NCBI GenBank assembly: GCA_963210315.1
Contig: OY723257.1
Coordinates: 1,674,001 to 1,738,000, forward strand
Direction: 5' to 3'
DNA: 64,000 bases
From: Rhynchopus euleeides
Lineage: Eukaryota > Euglenozoa > Diplonemea > Diplonemida > Diplonemidae
The notes beneath the pieces are model-generated. The model was not told the origin of the DNA, searched no databases, and saw only the letters and a list, made by a program, of their open reading frames with translations. Of the stretch, positions 53,501 to 63,481 are shown piece after piece; positions within the stretch are counted from its first letter, which is position 1, and the number at the start of each line of letters is the position of its first letter. Both the position numbers and the translations under genes were made by a program.

Positions 53501-56500
53501 GTCAGCAGTCTGATGCTTCGCCCTCTCCAGCGCGCTGACCGCATCGTGCCTCCGCCTCTCGCTCTCGGCAGCCTTGGCGAGCGCCTGGTTCATAAGGTCC
53601 TCGTTGTGCTTCGCAGTCAGGTCCGCATCTTCTGCCTTGCGCCTCGCAGCCTCCGCCTCGGCCTGTGCCCTGCTGGCCTCCCACGCCACCTTGTCCTTGT
53701 CTGTCTCGGCCTGCCTGCGCTTCTCCGTCTCTTTGTGGATCTGCTCCTGTGCAGCGGCCAGCTCTGCGGCTGCCTCGTTGCCCTGGTCGATGCCCTTCTT
53801 GCGCTCCGCAGCCACCTCGTCGCGCATGCGCTGCAGGTCAGCCACGAGGGACTCCGACTTGCGCTTCTCCTCCTCGATCGCCGCCTCGAGGGAGTGGATC
53901 TCGCTGCGCAGCCCGCGTGCCATCTCGTTGGCGGCGGCGCCAGCCGCCTGCAGCTCGCGCTCCTTCAGCATCTCCTCCTCCGTCATGCGGGCCTTCAGCT
54001 GCCGCACCTCGTCTGCAAGCGCGTTGGCACGGTCCTGCTCGCGCTGCCTGCGGTCCTCCTCGCTGCGCAGCTCCGCCTCGAGGCGCTGCACCTCGCGTGC
54101 CAGCGTGGCAGCCTTCCTGTCGTGGCTGGCGTTGACAATATCCGCGTCGTGGCGCAGCTGCTCCACCTCGCGGTGCAGGTCACCCACCTGCGCCTTGAGA
54201 GCAGCAGCCTCTTCGTTGGCACGCCGCACCTGCTCGTCGGCGTTGGCAAGCTGCTTCTTGTATTCGGTGACGATGCCGTCGGTGGTCTCCCTCTCGCGCT
54301 GTGCTGCAGCGAGGGCACGCTCCGTCTTGCCCTGCGACTCAGCCAGAGCGCGCTCCAGCTCCTCCTTCTCCAGGCGCTCTGCAGCGACAGCGTCGCGCAG
54401 CTGCTTCAACTCCTCCGCGAGGGACTTGCTCCACTGCTCGCCGCGTGCCTGCCTGTCCAGCTCGGCCTGCAGGTCGCTCTCAAGCTGTGCCTTCTCGCGT
54501 GCCAGGCTGGCCAGCTGGCGCGACGCGGACTCTGTAGCGTCGAGCTTCTCGCGGTTGAGGCGGTCGATCTCATCCTTCATCTCCTGCACCTGGGTGCGCA
54601 GGTCGGCAGCCACCCCGTCCTTTTGCCTGGCGTCCGCCTCGGCAGCCTCCAGGCGCCCCTCCAGGACCTCGAGGTCCGACTTGGTGCGCTCGTGGTCGCG
54701 CTGCACCGCAGAGATCTTCTTCTCCTTGTCGAGGATCTGGTCCTGCAGGTCGCGCTCCGCCTTGGCGGAGGCGCGGCGCAGGGCGGTCATCTCGTCACGC
54801 ATCGCCTTCAGCTCGTTGTTGAGGCTCTTGATGCGCTCCTGCGACTGCTGCTCGCGGCCCTTCTCTGCCTCCAGCTCTGCCTGCAGCTTCAGCACCTCGC
54901 GCTCCAGAGCAGCGTAGCGCCGCTCGGCATCCGCCGCGTCAGACGCACGTGCGCGCTCTGTCTTCTCGTGACCCCGGCGCTCGGTGGCGAGCTCGTCGGC
55001 CAGTTCCTTGGCGTGGGCGCGCTGGTCAGCAAGCAGGTTCTCCAGCTTCTCCTTCTTGTCCTGCAGCTGCTCCATGTCTGCTGCGAGGCGGCGCTTGTCG
55101 CGCTCTGCGGCCTCTGCCTGCTTCTCAAGCTCCTTCTGGTCCTCCAGCGCGGCCCGGATCTGGCGTGTGAGCTCGCCCTTCAGCTCTGCCGCCTCCTGCT
55201 GCGCTGCCATCAGGTCAGCCTCTGCACGCACGCGGCGCTCCTGCTCCTGCGCCAGGCTGCCCTTCAGCTGGTCAGCCTCACGCTGCAGCGAGTCTGCCTG
55301 CTTCTCGCCGTCGGCAATGGCATCCGCCTTCTCCTGCTCTAGCACGTCGATCTCACGCTTCATGTCGCGCACACGCCCCTGCAGCGCCGACATCTCGGCA
55401 CCAAGCTCCTTGTTGGCCTGGATCTGGCGCTCGAGCTTGTCCTGCGTATCGGCGAGGTCCTGTGCGACGCGGTCCATGTCGTGCCTGGCATGCAGCAGTC
55501 GCGTCTCTGCGTCCTTCCCAGCCTGCAGCAGGTCACGCTCCAGCGCAGCTGTCTGGCGCTTCTGATCCTGCAGCTGCCCACCGAGGTCACGCAGCTCCTT
55601 GCCCAGGTCCTTGCCGGTCTGCTCGGCTTTGGCCCTGCGCTCCTTCTCGTCCTCCAGCAGCTGGATGTTGCGCGACGCCGTGTGCTCTGCGTCTGCAAGC
55701 TGTGCCTGGAGCTCTGTCAGGCGCTGCTCCGCCTCGGCGTTAGCCCCACGCTCGTTGGACAGCTTGTTCTGCAGCTCCTTCACATCCTCCGCCAGGTCAG
55801 CGCACTGCGCCTCGAGGCGCTTCTTCTGTGCCGTCTCCCGCAGCAGCTGGTCCTTCAGCTCCAGCATGTCGCGGTCTGTCGCGTTGAGGTTGTCCCCTGC
55901 ATCAGCCACCAGCTTCTCGAGGTGCATCACCTTGTCCTTGTAGGAGTCGTTGTCGCGCTGCACACGGTCGCGCTCCCCCTCGGCGTTGCGCTTGTCACGG
56001 AGCAGTTCGTCTGCCGTCACCTTTGCGTCGCGCAGCTTCTCCCACGCCTCAGCCAGGTCCGCCTCGAGCTTGCCGCGCCGCCCCTGCTCGTCGGCAGCAT
56101 CCTTGCGGAGGCGGTCCACCTCCGCCTTCACGGAGGCCATCTCGTTGGCCTGTGCCGCAAGCTGGTCCCGCAGGTCCACGATGTCCCTGTCTGCGTTGGC
56201 GAGGTTGCCAGAGGTGTCGTCGGCAATCTTCTCGAAGTGCTCCATCTTCACCTTCAGCCCGTCGTTGTCACGCTTCAGCCTGTCGTTCTCACCGTCTGCG
56301 TTGCGCAGGTCACGCTGCAGGTCATCCGCACGTGCCTTCGAATCGCGCAGCTTCTCCCAGGACTCATGCAGGTCTTCATCCAGCTTCTGCCTACGCACCT
56401 GCTCGTCGTCGAGATCCTTCTTGGCACGCGACAGCTCGCCCTGCGTCTGGTGCACATCGTTCTTCAGCACAGCGACAGCATCGCGCAGGTCTGTGAGCTC

Positions 56501-59500
56501 GCGATCCTGCGACGAGCCCGATTCGTTGGCATCGTTGAGCTGCTTCTGCAGGCGGTCCACCTTGCCCTGCAGAGAGAGGTTGTCTTTGTTCAGGCGGTCG
56601 TTGTCGGAGCGCAGCCCACGCACATCGCGCTGCAGGTCATCGCCACGCGTCTTCGCCTCGCGCAGCTTCTCCAGGGTGTCGTTGAGCTCCGCCTCCAGCT
56701 TGGCACGCCGCGTGCTCTCATCGGCAAGGTCGCGCTGCGCACGATCCAGGTCAGATGTCGCCTTCGACAGCGCGTCACGCTTGCTGGCCAGCTCGTCCTC
56801 CAGCCTGCGAACCTCCGCCTTCTCCTTTGCGAGGGCATCCCGCAGGGAGAGCAGCTCCTTGTCGTGCTCGCTCAGCGTCTGCCCCGTCTCCTGCGCCATG
56901 CGCTCGAAAGCACTCACCTTGTCCCCGAGGGCCGTGACCTCCCTGTGCAGGTCGTCCCGCTCCTGCTGCAGGGCAGCCACCTCACGCTCCAGGTCGTCCC
57001 CGCGGATCTTCTCCTGCCGCAGGTTCTCCGACATGTCGCCCCCTGCACGCTCCGCATCGTGCCTGCGCTTCTCCTCCTCGGCAAGCTTGGCCTTCAGGCG
57101 GTCGATGTCCTCATACGCACGCTGCAGCTTGTCACGCAGGTCGTTCAGGCCGTCCTCCAAATGCTTCTTGTTGCCCGCCTCGCGCTTGTTGCTGTCCTGC
57201 AGCTCTTGCAGCTCCTTGGCAGCCGCCTGCAGCTTTTCGGTGGCGTCAGCCGCCGCTGCCTTCTCCTTCTCGAGGTCCTGCTTCAGCGTGCCGTTCTCCC
57301 GGCGCAGCAGGTCCAGGTCGCCCTGGAGGGCCCGCTTGTCGCGCTGCAGGTCGTCCGCAAGGCCCTTCGTCTCGCGCAGCTTCTCCCAGGCCTCGTTGAG
57401 GTCCGCCTCCAGCTTCTTCCTCCTGGCCTGCTCGTCGGTAGCCTCCTTCTTGGCGCGGTCGCCCTCCCCCTGCAGCGTGGCGACCTGGTTGTTGAGGGTC
57501 ATGATCTGGTCCTTCAGCCCCTGCATGTCGCGGTGCGCCGTGGTGAGCGAGTCGCCCTTCTGCCCGGCAAGCTTCTCCCAGTTGTCCAGCTTCGACTGGA
57601 GGACCTCGATCTGGCGGTTCGCATCCTCCAGGTCGGAGACGGCCTGCTTCTTCTCCCGCTCGTTGGTGTCAGCTGCAGCCTGCGCCTCGCGGAACTTCTC
57701 CCACGCCTCCGCCAGGTCAAACTCCACCTTCTTCTTGCGCCCCTGCTCCGCCTCCAGGTCGCGCGCCAGGCGGTCTGCGTCGGACTTCAAGATGCTGAGC
57801 TCGCTGTTGAGCGACGCGACGTCGTTGCGGAGCTGTTTTGCCTCGCGCTCGGTGTCGGTTGCCCCGTCGGCGATCTTCTCAAAGTGTTCGATGCGGCTCT
57901 GCAGTGCTTCGTTCTCACGGCGCAGCTTGTCGTTGTCGTCCTTCTCATTCTGCGCGTCACGGGACGCATCGCGGAACTTCTCCCAGGAGTCCTGCAGCTG
58001 CTTCTCCTTGTCCTTGATGTTGGCGTCGAGGTGGTCTGTCGACTGGCGCTGCTCCTGCAGCTTCCCGCGCAGCTTCTCCAGCTCCTTCGCCATCTCCGTC
58101 TCGTTGAGCAGCAGGTGCGCAGCCTCCGCCTCCTTCTGCGTGGTCTCATTGCGCAGCGCACGCAGCTCATCCTGCAGGGAGGCCAGATCGGACGCAAGGT
58201 CGTCGTTGCGCTTCTTCAGCTTTGCCTCGCGTGCCAAGCTGTCGTCCTTCTCTGCCTGCAGGGCGTCGAAGGCCTTCTGCAGGGCATCGTACTTCTCCAC
58301 GAAGGGGCCCAGCCCGTCGACATCCTTCGCCAGGAGGCGTGCCCGGTCCTGCTCCAGCTTCAGCTGCTCGGCAAGGTCGCGCCGCGCCGCCTCCGCCTCA
58401 TCCTTCGCCTCCTGCAGCAGCGCGTTGAGGCCCTCCAGCTCCCCGATGCGGCGCAGCAGCTCGTGGTTCTCCTTGTCGCTGTTGCTCTTCTTCGTCTCGA
58501 GCTGCTTGTGGAGGTCGTCGATGCTGCTCGCAAACTCCGCCGTCTTCTTCTTCTCCTCCTGGAGCTCGATGGACAGCTGGATGTTCTGCTCGTTCGCCTC
58601 CGACAGCAGCTGGCGGAGCTGCGACATGTCATCCAACTCGTCGTGCAGGTTTTTGATGGTGTCATCCTTCGAGGCCAGCTGCTTCTGCATATCCTCGAGC
58701 TGCTTCGTCAGATTCTGAATCTCACGCATATGCTTCCCGACGACAGTATCCGTCTGCTGCTTTTCAGATTTTACCCTCAGCAGCTCACCCTCCTTCCGCA
58801 TGAGTTGCCTCTGCAGCTCCCTCACAACCTGCTCGAGGTTTTTCTTCGACTGTCCATCATCCCCCGGATCCGACGCCGGCTGGCTCGCCCCATCGCTCGC
58901 CGCACCCATCGTCGGGCCCCCGAGAAATTTGTGCAGCGCCATCCCCGCAGCCTCGTCGCTCTTCACCACCCCACGCTGCTGCCCTGCCACCTTCAGCCCC
59001 GCATCCTTCAGCTTCTTCGCGGCAGACGGCGACGACTCCCTTTCTCCCTTCTCCGGAGTCCCCTTCGCCTCGCCCTTCTTGCTGAAGGGCTGTGTGGCGT
59101 GGTGCACCCTGCTCGCTGTCACGAAGAGCCGCTTGAGAGAAGGCGACGGCGCCTTCATGCTTGAGGTGAGGGTCAGGGAGAACCGCATGTTCCCCTGGAA
59201 GAGCTCCGTAACCGCCTTCGGGACTGAGCTGCGCGCCTGCATCCCGACAACCCACGTCTGCAGGGAGCTCTCGAACATGGGGCGGTGCGCCTCCGCCGGC
59301 TGCATGAAGTTGAGGTTCGACGTCCGCCCCGTCTCCTTATTCCGCAGGACGATGGAGGCGAGAATTGTCTCCTCGGGGAGCACCTCGGGGAGCACCCCCT
59401 TCAGAGTCCACAGCGTGTGCGACAGCTGTTTAATCGGGAGGTAGGTGCACCCAAAGAACTTCGTAGGCGCGTGGCTGTACTCCTTGTCCTCATCCCCAAC

Positions 59501-60022
59501 AGACCCCTTCCACATATCGGTGGGTTCCAGCGCATTCGACTCCCCCTTTAGGCTGCAGAGTGCGACCTTCAGGGTGTAGTTCTCTGTCCAGATCTTTGAG
59601 ATCTGCCCCGAGGTAGTCAGACCCTCCAGCGCAGCGACCAGGGCACGCAGGGTGCGGATGAAGGAGCCCTCAGTCATGAAGGAGGGTGACTCCTCCGTGA
59701 GAGGGTGGACGTCGTTAACAGGGTGGCCTCCGAAGAGAGTGAACCTCCTGCCGCTGGGGTGGGGTTCGCCCATGTGTAGGATGTTTGCGCTGTCCCCATG
59801 CAGGCAGAATTCGACAAGAGGCTCGACAGCGCTGCGCCACGCCTCCTCTTGGCTTGCGCCTGGGGCGAGCACCTCTGTGCACTTCAGGGTTGCGCCCTCG
59901 GCGAGCTTGACAGCCCCGTCCATCTTCATCTGCGGTGCAGCCCCGTCGCCGTCGGAGAACCGCAGCACAATCTGCCCCTGCTTCTTCGACGACCCATCCT
60001 CACCGGCCCCCCAGCGCATCAT
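50572..60022 (-). CDS. Giant coiled-coil protein with degenerate kinesin-like head
   Basis: Three exons: 60022-51679, 51541-51207 and 50814-50572, joined by GT-AG introns, giving ~2,973 residues. Start taken at the ATG pair at 60022 (CCAAGATGATG). An upstream ATG at 60229 would add 69 His/Pro/Ser-rich residues that look like leader sequence. Residues ~15-310 follow kinesin-motor block order: ASQEEAWRSAVEPLVEFCLHG, then GEPHPSGRRFTLFGG where the P-loop GxTGSGKT should be, GSFIRTLRALVAALE, SNLNFMQPAEA at the DLAGSE position, and SSVPKAVTELFQGNMRFSL at the SSVPYRxSKLTxLL position. The nucleotide-binding residues are absent, so it is probably an inactive head. About 395-2,890 are continuous coiled coil with 105-residue repeats. 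The last ~80 residues are basic and disordered (RSPERDRPLEDRR). It is probably a cytoskeletal scaffold. Confidence 0.8.
50815..51206 (-). other. Intron 2 of the giant coiled-coil gene
   Basis: Donor GTTGAG/GTATAT and acceptor CTCTCATCACAG/AAG, both phase 0, length 392 nt. Removal joins a coiled-coil segment (EAAMLRSRLATVE) to KLIPVADKAALDYHQ. Confidence 0.8.
51542..51678 (-). other. Intron 1 of the giant coiled-coil gene
   Basis: Donor ATTGCAG/GTGTGTG at 51678. The acceptor region holds three closely spaced AGs (TACAG, GCAG, CAG). The second and third (exon starting 51541 or 51538) keep the coiled-coil frame and differ by one Ala. The first (exon starting 51545) shifts the frame and ends at a stop near 51430. 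Confidence 0.8.
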
Positions 60023-60254
60023 CTTGGCAGGCGGGGGGGCCCGCAGCAGGGCCGGCGGAGGGGTGGAGGGGGAGGGAGGGGGGGTTCCCCGGATGCGCGG
60101 ATGCGCGGACCGCCCCCCCAGTCCCCCCCAAGCTGCGAGCCTGGGGATCTGCTCGCTGCTGCACCCCTGTTGGCTGGTGGAGGGGTGGTGGTGGCTGGGG
60201 TGGGGGTGGGGTGATGTAAAGGATTTCATGGGTTTAATATGGGGGGTGGTGATT

Positions 60255-60713
60255 TCATGTATAGTGAGTTGAGGCGAAGTCGGGCAGAGGTGTTCCCGCC
60301 ATCACCAACGCCGTACCGGCAACGTTGGACTGCACGAAGCGGGGTTCGAAGGGCGAAGTTCGGGGGGAGAGGGGCTCGCCACTCACATTGCCTGGATAAT
60401 TCTGCAAACCGGCGGACAACTTGAACAATTCTTGTTTTGCGATATCTTGGAGTATCTCCAAGGAAATGACAACTGCGGGGACGGGAGTACCGTCGGGGCT
60501 GTTCCTGACCAGAAAACTAGATTCCTTCATAAGCGCAACGATATGCCGGATGGGAATGGAGTCAGCTACCTGAAACCCAAAGCCAAACTCAAGAGAAAGA
60601 ACGATCGCGTGGTAAGCAAGGACAGTGTACTCAAAGCTATCCAGGAATATCGTGCGCTTGTCTTTTCTGTCATTACTGGCAACGTCTTCAGCGAGGTGGC
60701 TTGGCAGGAACAT
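60255..60713 (-). CDS. Uncertain hypothetical ORF
   Basis: A 152-codon minus-strand frame (RTIFLDSFEYTVLAYHAIVL, FQVADSIPIRHIVALMKESS, AVVISLEILQDIAKQELFKL) that reads like a folded protein. It has lower GC3 than its neighbours, and a plus-strand frame overlaps it (60432-60908). A good acceptor (TTTTTCAG, about 60754) precedes it, and a possible donor AAT/GTGAGT lies at about 60387. It lies between two minus-strand genes. It could be an exon of a separate gene or transposon-derived. Confidence 0.25.
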   Translation of the reverse strand: MFLPSHLAEDVASNDRKDKRTIFLDSFEYTVLAYHAIVLSLEFGFGFQVADSIPIRHIVALMKESSFLVRNSPDGTPVPAVVISLEILQDIAKQELFKLSAGLQNYPGNVSGEPLSPRTSPFEPRFVQSNVAGTALVMAGTPLPDFASTHYT

Positions 60714-60939
60714 CTTGGTCTTGGCGCAGAGCTATGTAAGCCAACTGAAAAATCACAGGGCCATGGGAGTGGGCGGGATGATCGGGGAATGGGGGCGCGC
60801 CTCACACTTCCAAACCATCACGGGTCCGGCTATTCCGGCCTCTCGACTGCCGAGAAACAGCCAGCCGCATTCACGGCCCCAATAGACACCACCTCCCACC
60901 ACCCCTGACACACAACAACCATGAGACTGGAGAACAGCA

Positions 60940-62544
60940 TCACGCAGCGTCTGTGCACATGCCCCACACAGAGTAGGAAGCCAGCACAGAGGGCACAGGC
61001 ACACCCTGCTGTTTGTACAACCGCCGCATCGTCTCTGTGAGACGGGGATTGTTTGAGCAGTCGACGCCACAGTTCGCACCGTGCTGCAGCACCTGGGTGA
61101 GGGTGGACGTGTCGCCACGCTCGACACACATGGCCGCCATGTTGGACATCAGGTGGTGGAGCTCCGTAGAAGACACCAACGCACAGCCGAGAAAACACGC
61201 CACCGCAAGGTGGTACGCCTCCTCGCCCCCATCACGCTCACAGGCCCTGATGAAGACACCCGACAGGCTGTCGTGCTGCCACGGCAGGAAGGGCTCCCCC
61301 CGCAGCCGCTTGAAGAGCGACAGCACCTCTGCGAACTTGCCGGCATCCCCCAGAGACAGCATCAGGCTGCGCTGCACCTCAAAGGCCGCCCCCTGGGGGG
61401 GCAGCAGCACCACACCGCCGACCCGCACCCCCACGGAGCCCAGCTCCTCGGCCCAAGCGAGGTCGCGGAAGCGATGCGCTCGCTTCAGCAGCATCTCCAG
61501 CAGCACAGCCGGGTCGCACTCCCCCCGTTTGCGCCTCGCCGCCTTGGCGCGGGGTGCGGCGGCGCGGGGCTTCGGCGGCCCCAGCATGCCCAGGCTATCC
61601 ATCCTCAGCAGCAGCCGCTCGCATCCACTGCGCGAGGTGCATGCCGCGAGGCAGCTCAGATGTGCCACAGCATCACTCTTCAGGAAGGCATTCCGCTCCA
61701 ACACGTGCAACAGCAGGTCCAGAACAGCCCCCTCCGGCACAACCTTGTCACACCCCGTCAGATGGTCTGCGCAGTACTCCGGCTCCAGGGCAGCCAGGCT
61801 GGCCCTGCTTGGGGCAGCCGTCACCACCGCCTGCAGGTAGGCGACGGAGACGATGCGGGGGCGGTAGGTTATCCTCCTCCGGTAGGTGAGGTGGAGCTCG
61901 TTGTGGTGCCCCAGCGCCGACAGCACCGCCACCAGGCAGGCGTAGAGGTCGGGGGACCACTCCATGCCTGCAGTGAGGCCCCCTTTAACATCCGTCAGCA
62001 GGGTGTAGGCGAGGCGCGCCCGTTTGACTGCAAGGAGGAATCGGATGACGCTGGTGAGTGACTCGGGCCCCGCAGCGCCCTCCCGCTGCGCCTTCTCGAA
62101 TGCGGCGAAGAGCTTCTGCGAGACACGCTTTGTAAGCAGGGGGGACTTCATCGAGGTTTCCGATTTGAGGGTGCGGGCGTGCGGGATCCAGATGCGGTTC
62201 AACTCCTTCAGGGTTTTCATGTCAACCGCGCGGTCGATTTTGACAGCCTTTTTTTGGGGCCGGGGGGGTGGGGGGCGGGTGGGGGCGGGGGTGGGCCCCT
62301 TCCTGTTCAGTATCGGAACCCTCACAGGGACAGCTTCGACAATGCGGAGAAACGCCTCAGCCACATCCGCATCGCAGGACGGAGCGGGCGGGGGGTACAG
62401 GGAGCTGATCCAGCTGTCACTCCCAGCCACTGCCTCTGCTGCACCTGCAGCTGCAACTACGCCCAGCCGGGGGCCCCCCAGGGACAACAGCCTCGGAAGC
62501 TCTGCGGACACTGCGCGTTGCACGCCGCAGGCGCGCAGCGCCAT
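60940..62544 (-). CDS. 534-residue helical-repeat protein, probably organellar
   Basis: Single-exon frame from the ATG at 62544 (CAGCCATGGCG). Residues 1-40 are rich in Arg, Ala, Leu and Ser with no acidic residues until 42, fitting a mitochondrial presequence. A Pro-rich, basic linker follows at ~75-100 (GPTPAPTRPPPPRPQKK). Residues ~150-530 are a series of paired amphipathic helices with patterns such as LTSVIRFLLAVKRARLAYTLL, LYACLVAVLSALGHHNELHL, RSLMLSLGDAGKFAEVLSLF and TLTQVLQHGANCGVDCSNN. These resemble degenerate pentatricopeptide (PPR)-type repeats, but no copy fits the canonical 35-residue consensus well. If so it would bind organellar RNA or be a mitoribosomal component. There is a basic insert at ~345-360 (PRAAAPRAKAARRKRGE). 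It lies upstream of the giant gene on the same strand. Confidence 0.7.
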   Translation of the reverse strand: MALRACGVQRAVSAELPRLLSLGGPRLGVVAAAGAAEAVAGSDSWISSLYPPPAPSCDADVAEAFLRIVEAVPVRVPILNRKGPTPAPTRPPPPRPQKKAVKIDRAVDMKTLKELNRIWIPHARTLKSETSMKSPLLTKRVSQKLFAAFEKAQREGAAGPESLTSVIRFLLAVKRARLAYTLLTDVKGGLTAGMEWSPDLYACLVAVLSALGHHNELHLTYRRRITYRPRIVSVAYLQAVVTAAPSRASLAALEPEYCADHLTGCDKVVPEGAVLDLLLHVLERNAFLKSDAVAHLSCLAACTSRSGCERLLLRMDSLGMLGPPKPRAAAPRAKAARRKRGECDPAVLLEMLLKRAHRFRDLAWAEELGSVGVRVGGVVLLPPQGAAFEVQRSLMLSLGDAGKFAEVLSLFKRLRGEPFLPWQHDSLSGVFIRACERDGGEEAYHLAVACFLGCALVSSTELHHLMSNMAAMCVERGDTSTLTQVLQHGANCGVDCSNNPRLTETMRRLYKQQGVPVPSVLASYSVWGMCTDAA

Positions 62545-63064
62545 GGCTGGGGGGTGGTGGGGTGGTAGGGAGAGGCTGCAGTGACGACGCGTCCTCAGGG
62601 AAGCGGGGGGGCTGCGTGATGCGCTTTCTTCAGAACTGCATCAGGAATGCCCCCATGCTTGAGAGAGAGGGGGAAGGGGAGGGGGGGGTGAGTCTGTCAC
62701 TGTAACCTGTGCGTGATGTGTGGAGGAGGGTCCCGGTTGGGTTGTTTAGCAACGCTGTGGCCAGGGGATGGGGGAAGGGCGGAGGGGGTGGGTGGGGTGC
62801 GGTGCCTGGAACGTTGAGATCTGGCTTGACGACAAGCAACGGCGATGCCCAGGCCACACAACAAAACGGAGACCTCAGGCTGAGACAGCCAGGCCACATC
62901 CTGCCTGTTGAGGCGACCTCCACTGAGAGACCCTAACAACGATGCACACATGTGAAGTCGGTAGCTAGTAATCACCACACCCACACCCCGCCACCCTGCT
63001 AAGTTGATGCCATCTGCACTGCAAAAATAGAACCAACCCATCACAGCAGGCGGACACGCCGGCC
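62545..63064. other. Intergenic region between two minus-strand genes
   Basis: GT-rich; short frames only. It probably holds the 3' UTR of the PHPT1-like gene and the 5' leader of the helical-repeat gene. Confidence 0.4.
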
Positions 63065-63481
63065 TTAATACCCCTCGTTGCTGGTCTCGACGGTGCAACC
63101 GGGCATAGCCTGCTTGATGACCTCAGCAGAGATGTCGTGGCGGTACTCACCATCCCACGGGAAGCCGTACGAGAAGCCATACACCTTGGCGTGATTCGCC
63201 CCTGGGGAGTAGTCGATGCGCCCCCCTCCCAGCACACGGTACGCCATGCCCTGCTCCTGCAGCAGCCTCACCGTGGGACCTGCCGCATCGCGGTGGTAGT
63301 CGGCTGACACATTCCCACGCACGAGGTGGCGTGCGCCGTTGCCCACCTCGATCAGGACGTACTTCTGGACACCCTCCTCGATGATGCAGGCAGGGATGCC
63401 GTCACCCGCACCGCTCCCCCCAGCACCCCCGGCGCGCATCGCCTGCGCCAGCCTCTGGTCCTCTGCATTGGTTGTCGCCAT
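63065..63481 (-). CDS. PHPT1: 14-kDa phosphohistidine phosphatase (Janus family)
   Basis: 138 residues from the ATG at 63481, chosen because it matches the usual family length (~125). The frame is open upstream into a GT microsatellite, so a longer organelle-targeted form is possible but less likely. The family pattern is clear: GVQKYVLIEV (first strand), RHLVRGNVSADYHRD containing the catalytic His (YH-x-D), YRVLGGGRIDY (the LGGGRI glycine motif), KVYGFSYGF, and a C-terminal ISAEVIK ... SNEGY matching the ISxEKIK ... NDGY ending. Janus/PHPT1 proteins remove phosphate from phosphohistidine in target proteins, in the cytosol. The N-terminal ~25 residues are a Gly/Ala-rich linker. No intron. 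Confidence 0.88.
   Translation of the reverse strand: MATTNAEDQRLAQAMRAGGAGGSGAGDGIPACIIEEGVQKYVLIEVGNGARHLVRGNVSADYHRDAAGPTVRLLQEQGMAYRVLGGGRIDYSPGANHAKVYGFSYGFPWDGEYRHDISAEVIKQAMPGCTVETSNEGY

Noticed and set aside
52061..59164. Very long plus-strand frames of ~1,090 and ~1,230 codons (and a 922-codon one) opposite the giant gene
   Set aside because: They are antisense shadows of GC3-rich coiled-coil codons (GAG/CTG/CAG read backwards give Leu/Arg/Ser/Gln-rich text). The minus strand has a consistent domain structure, heptads and spliceable exons.
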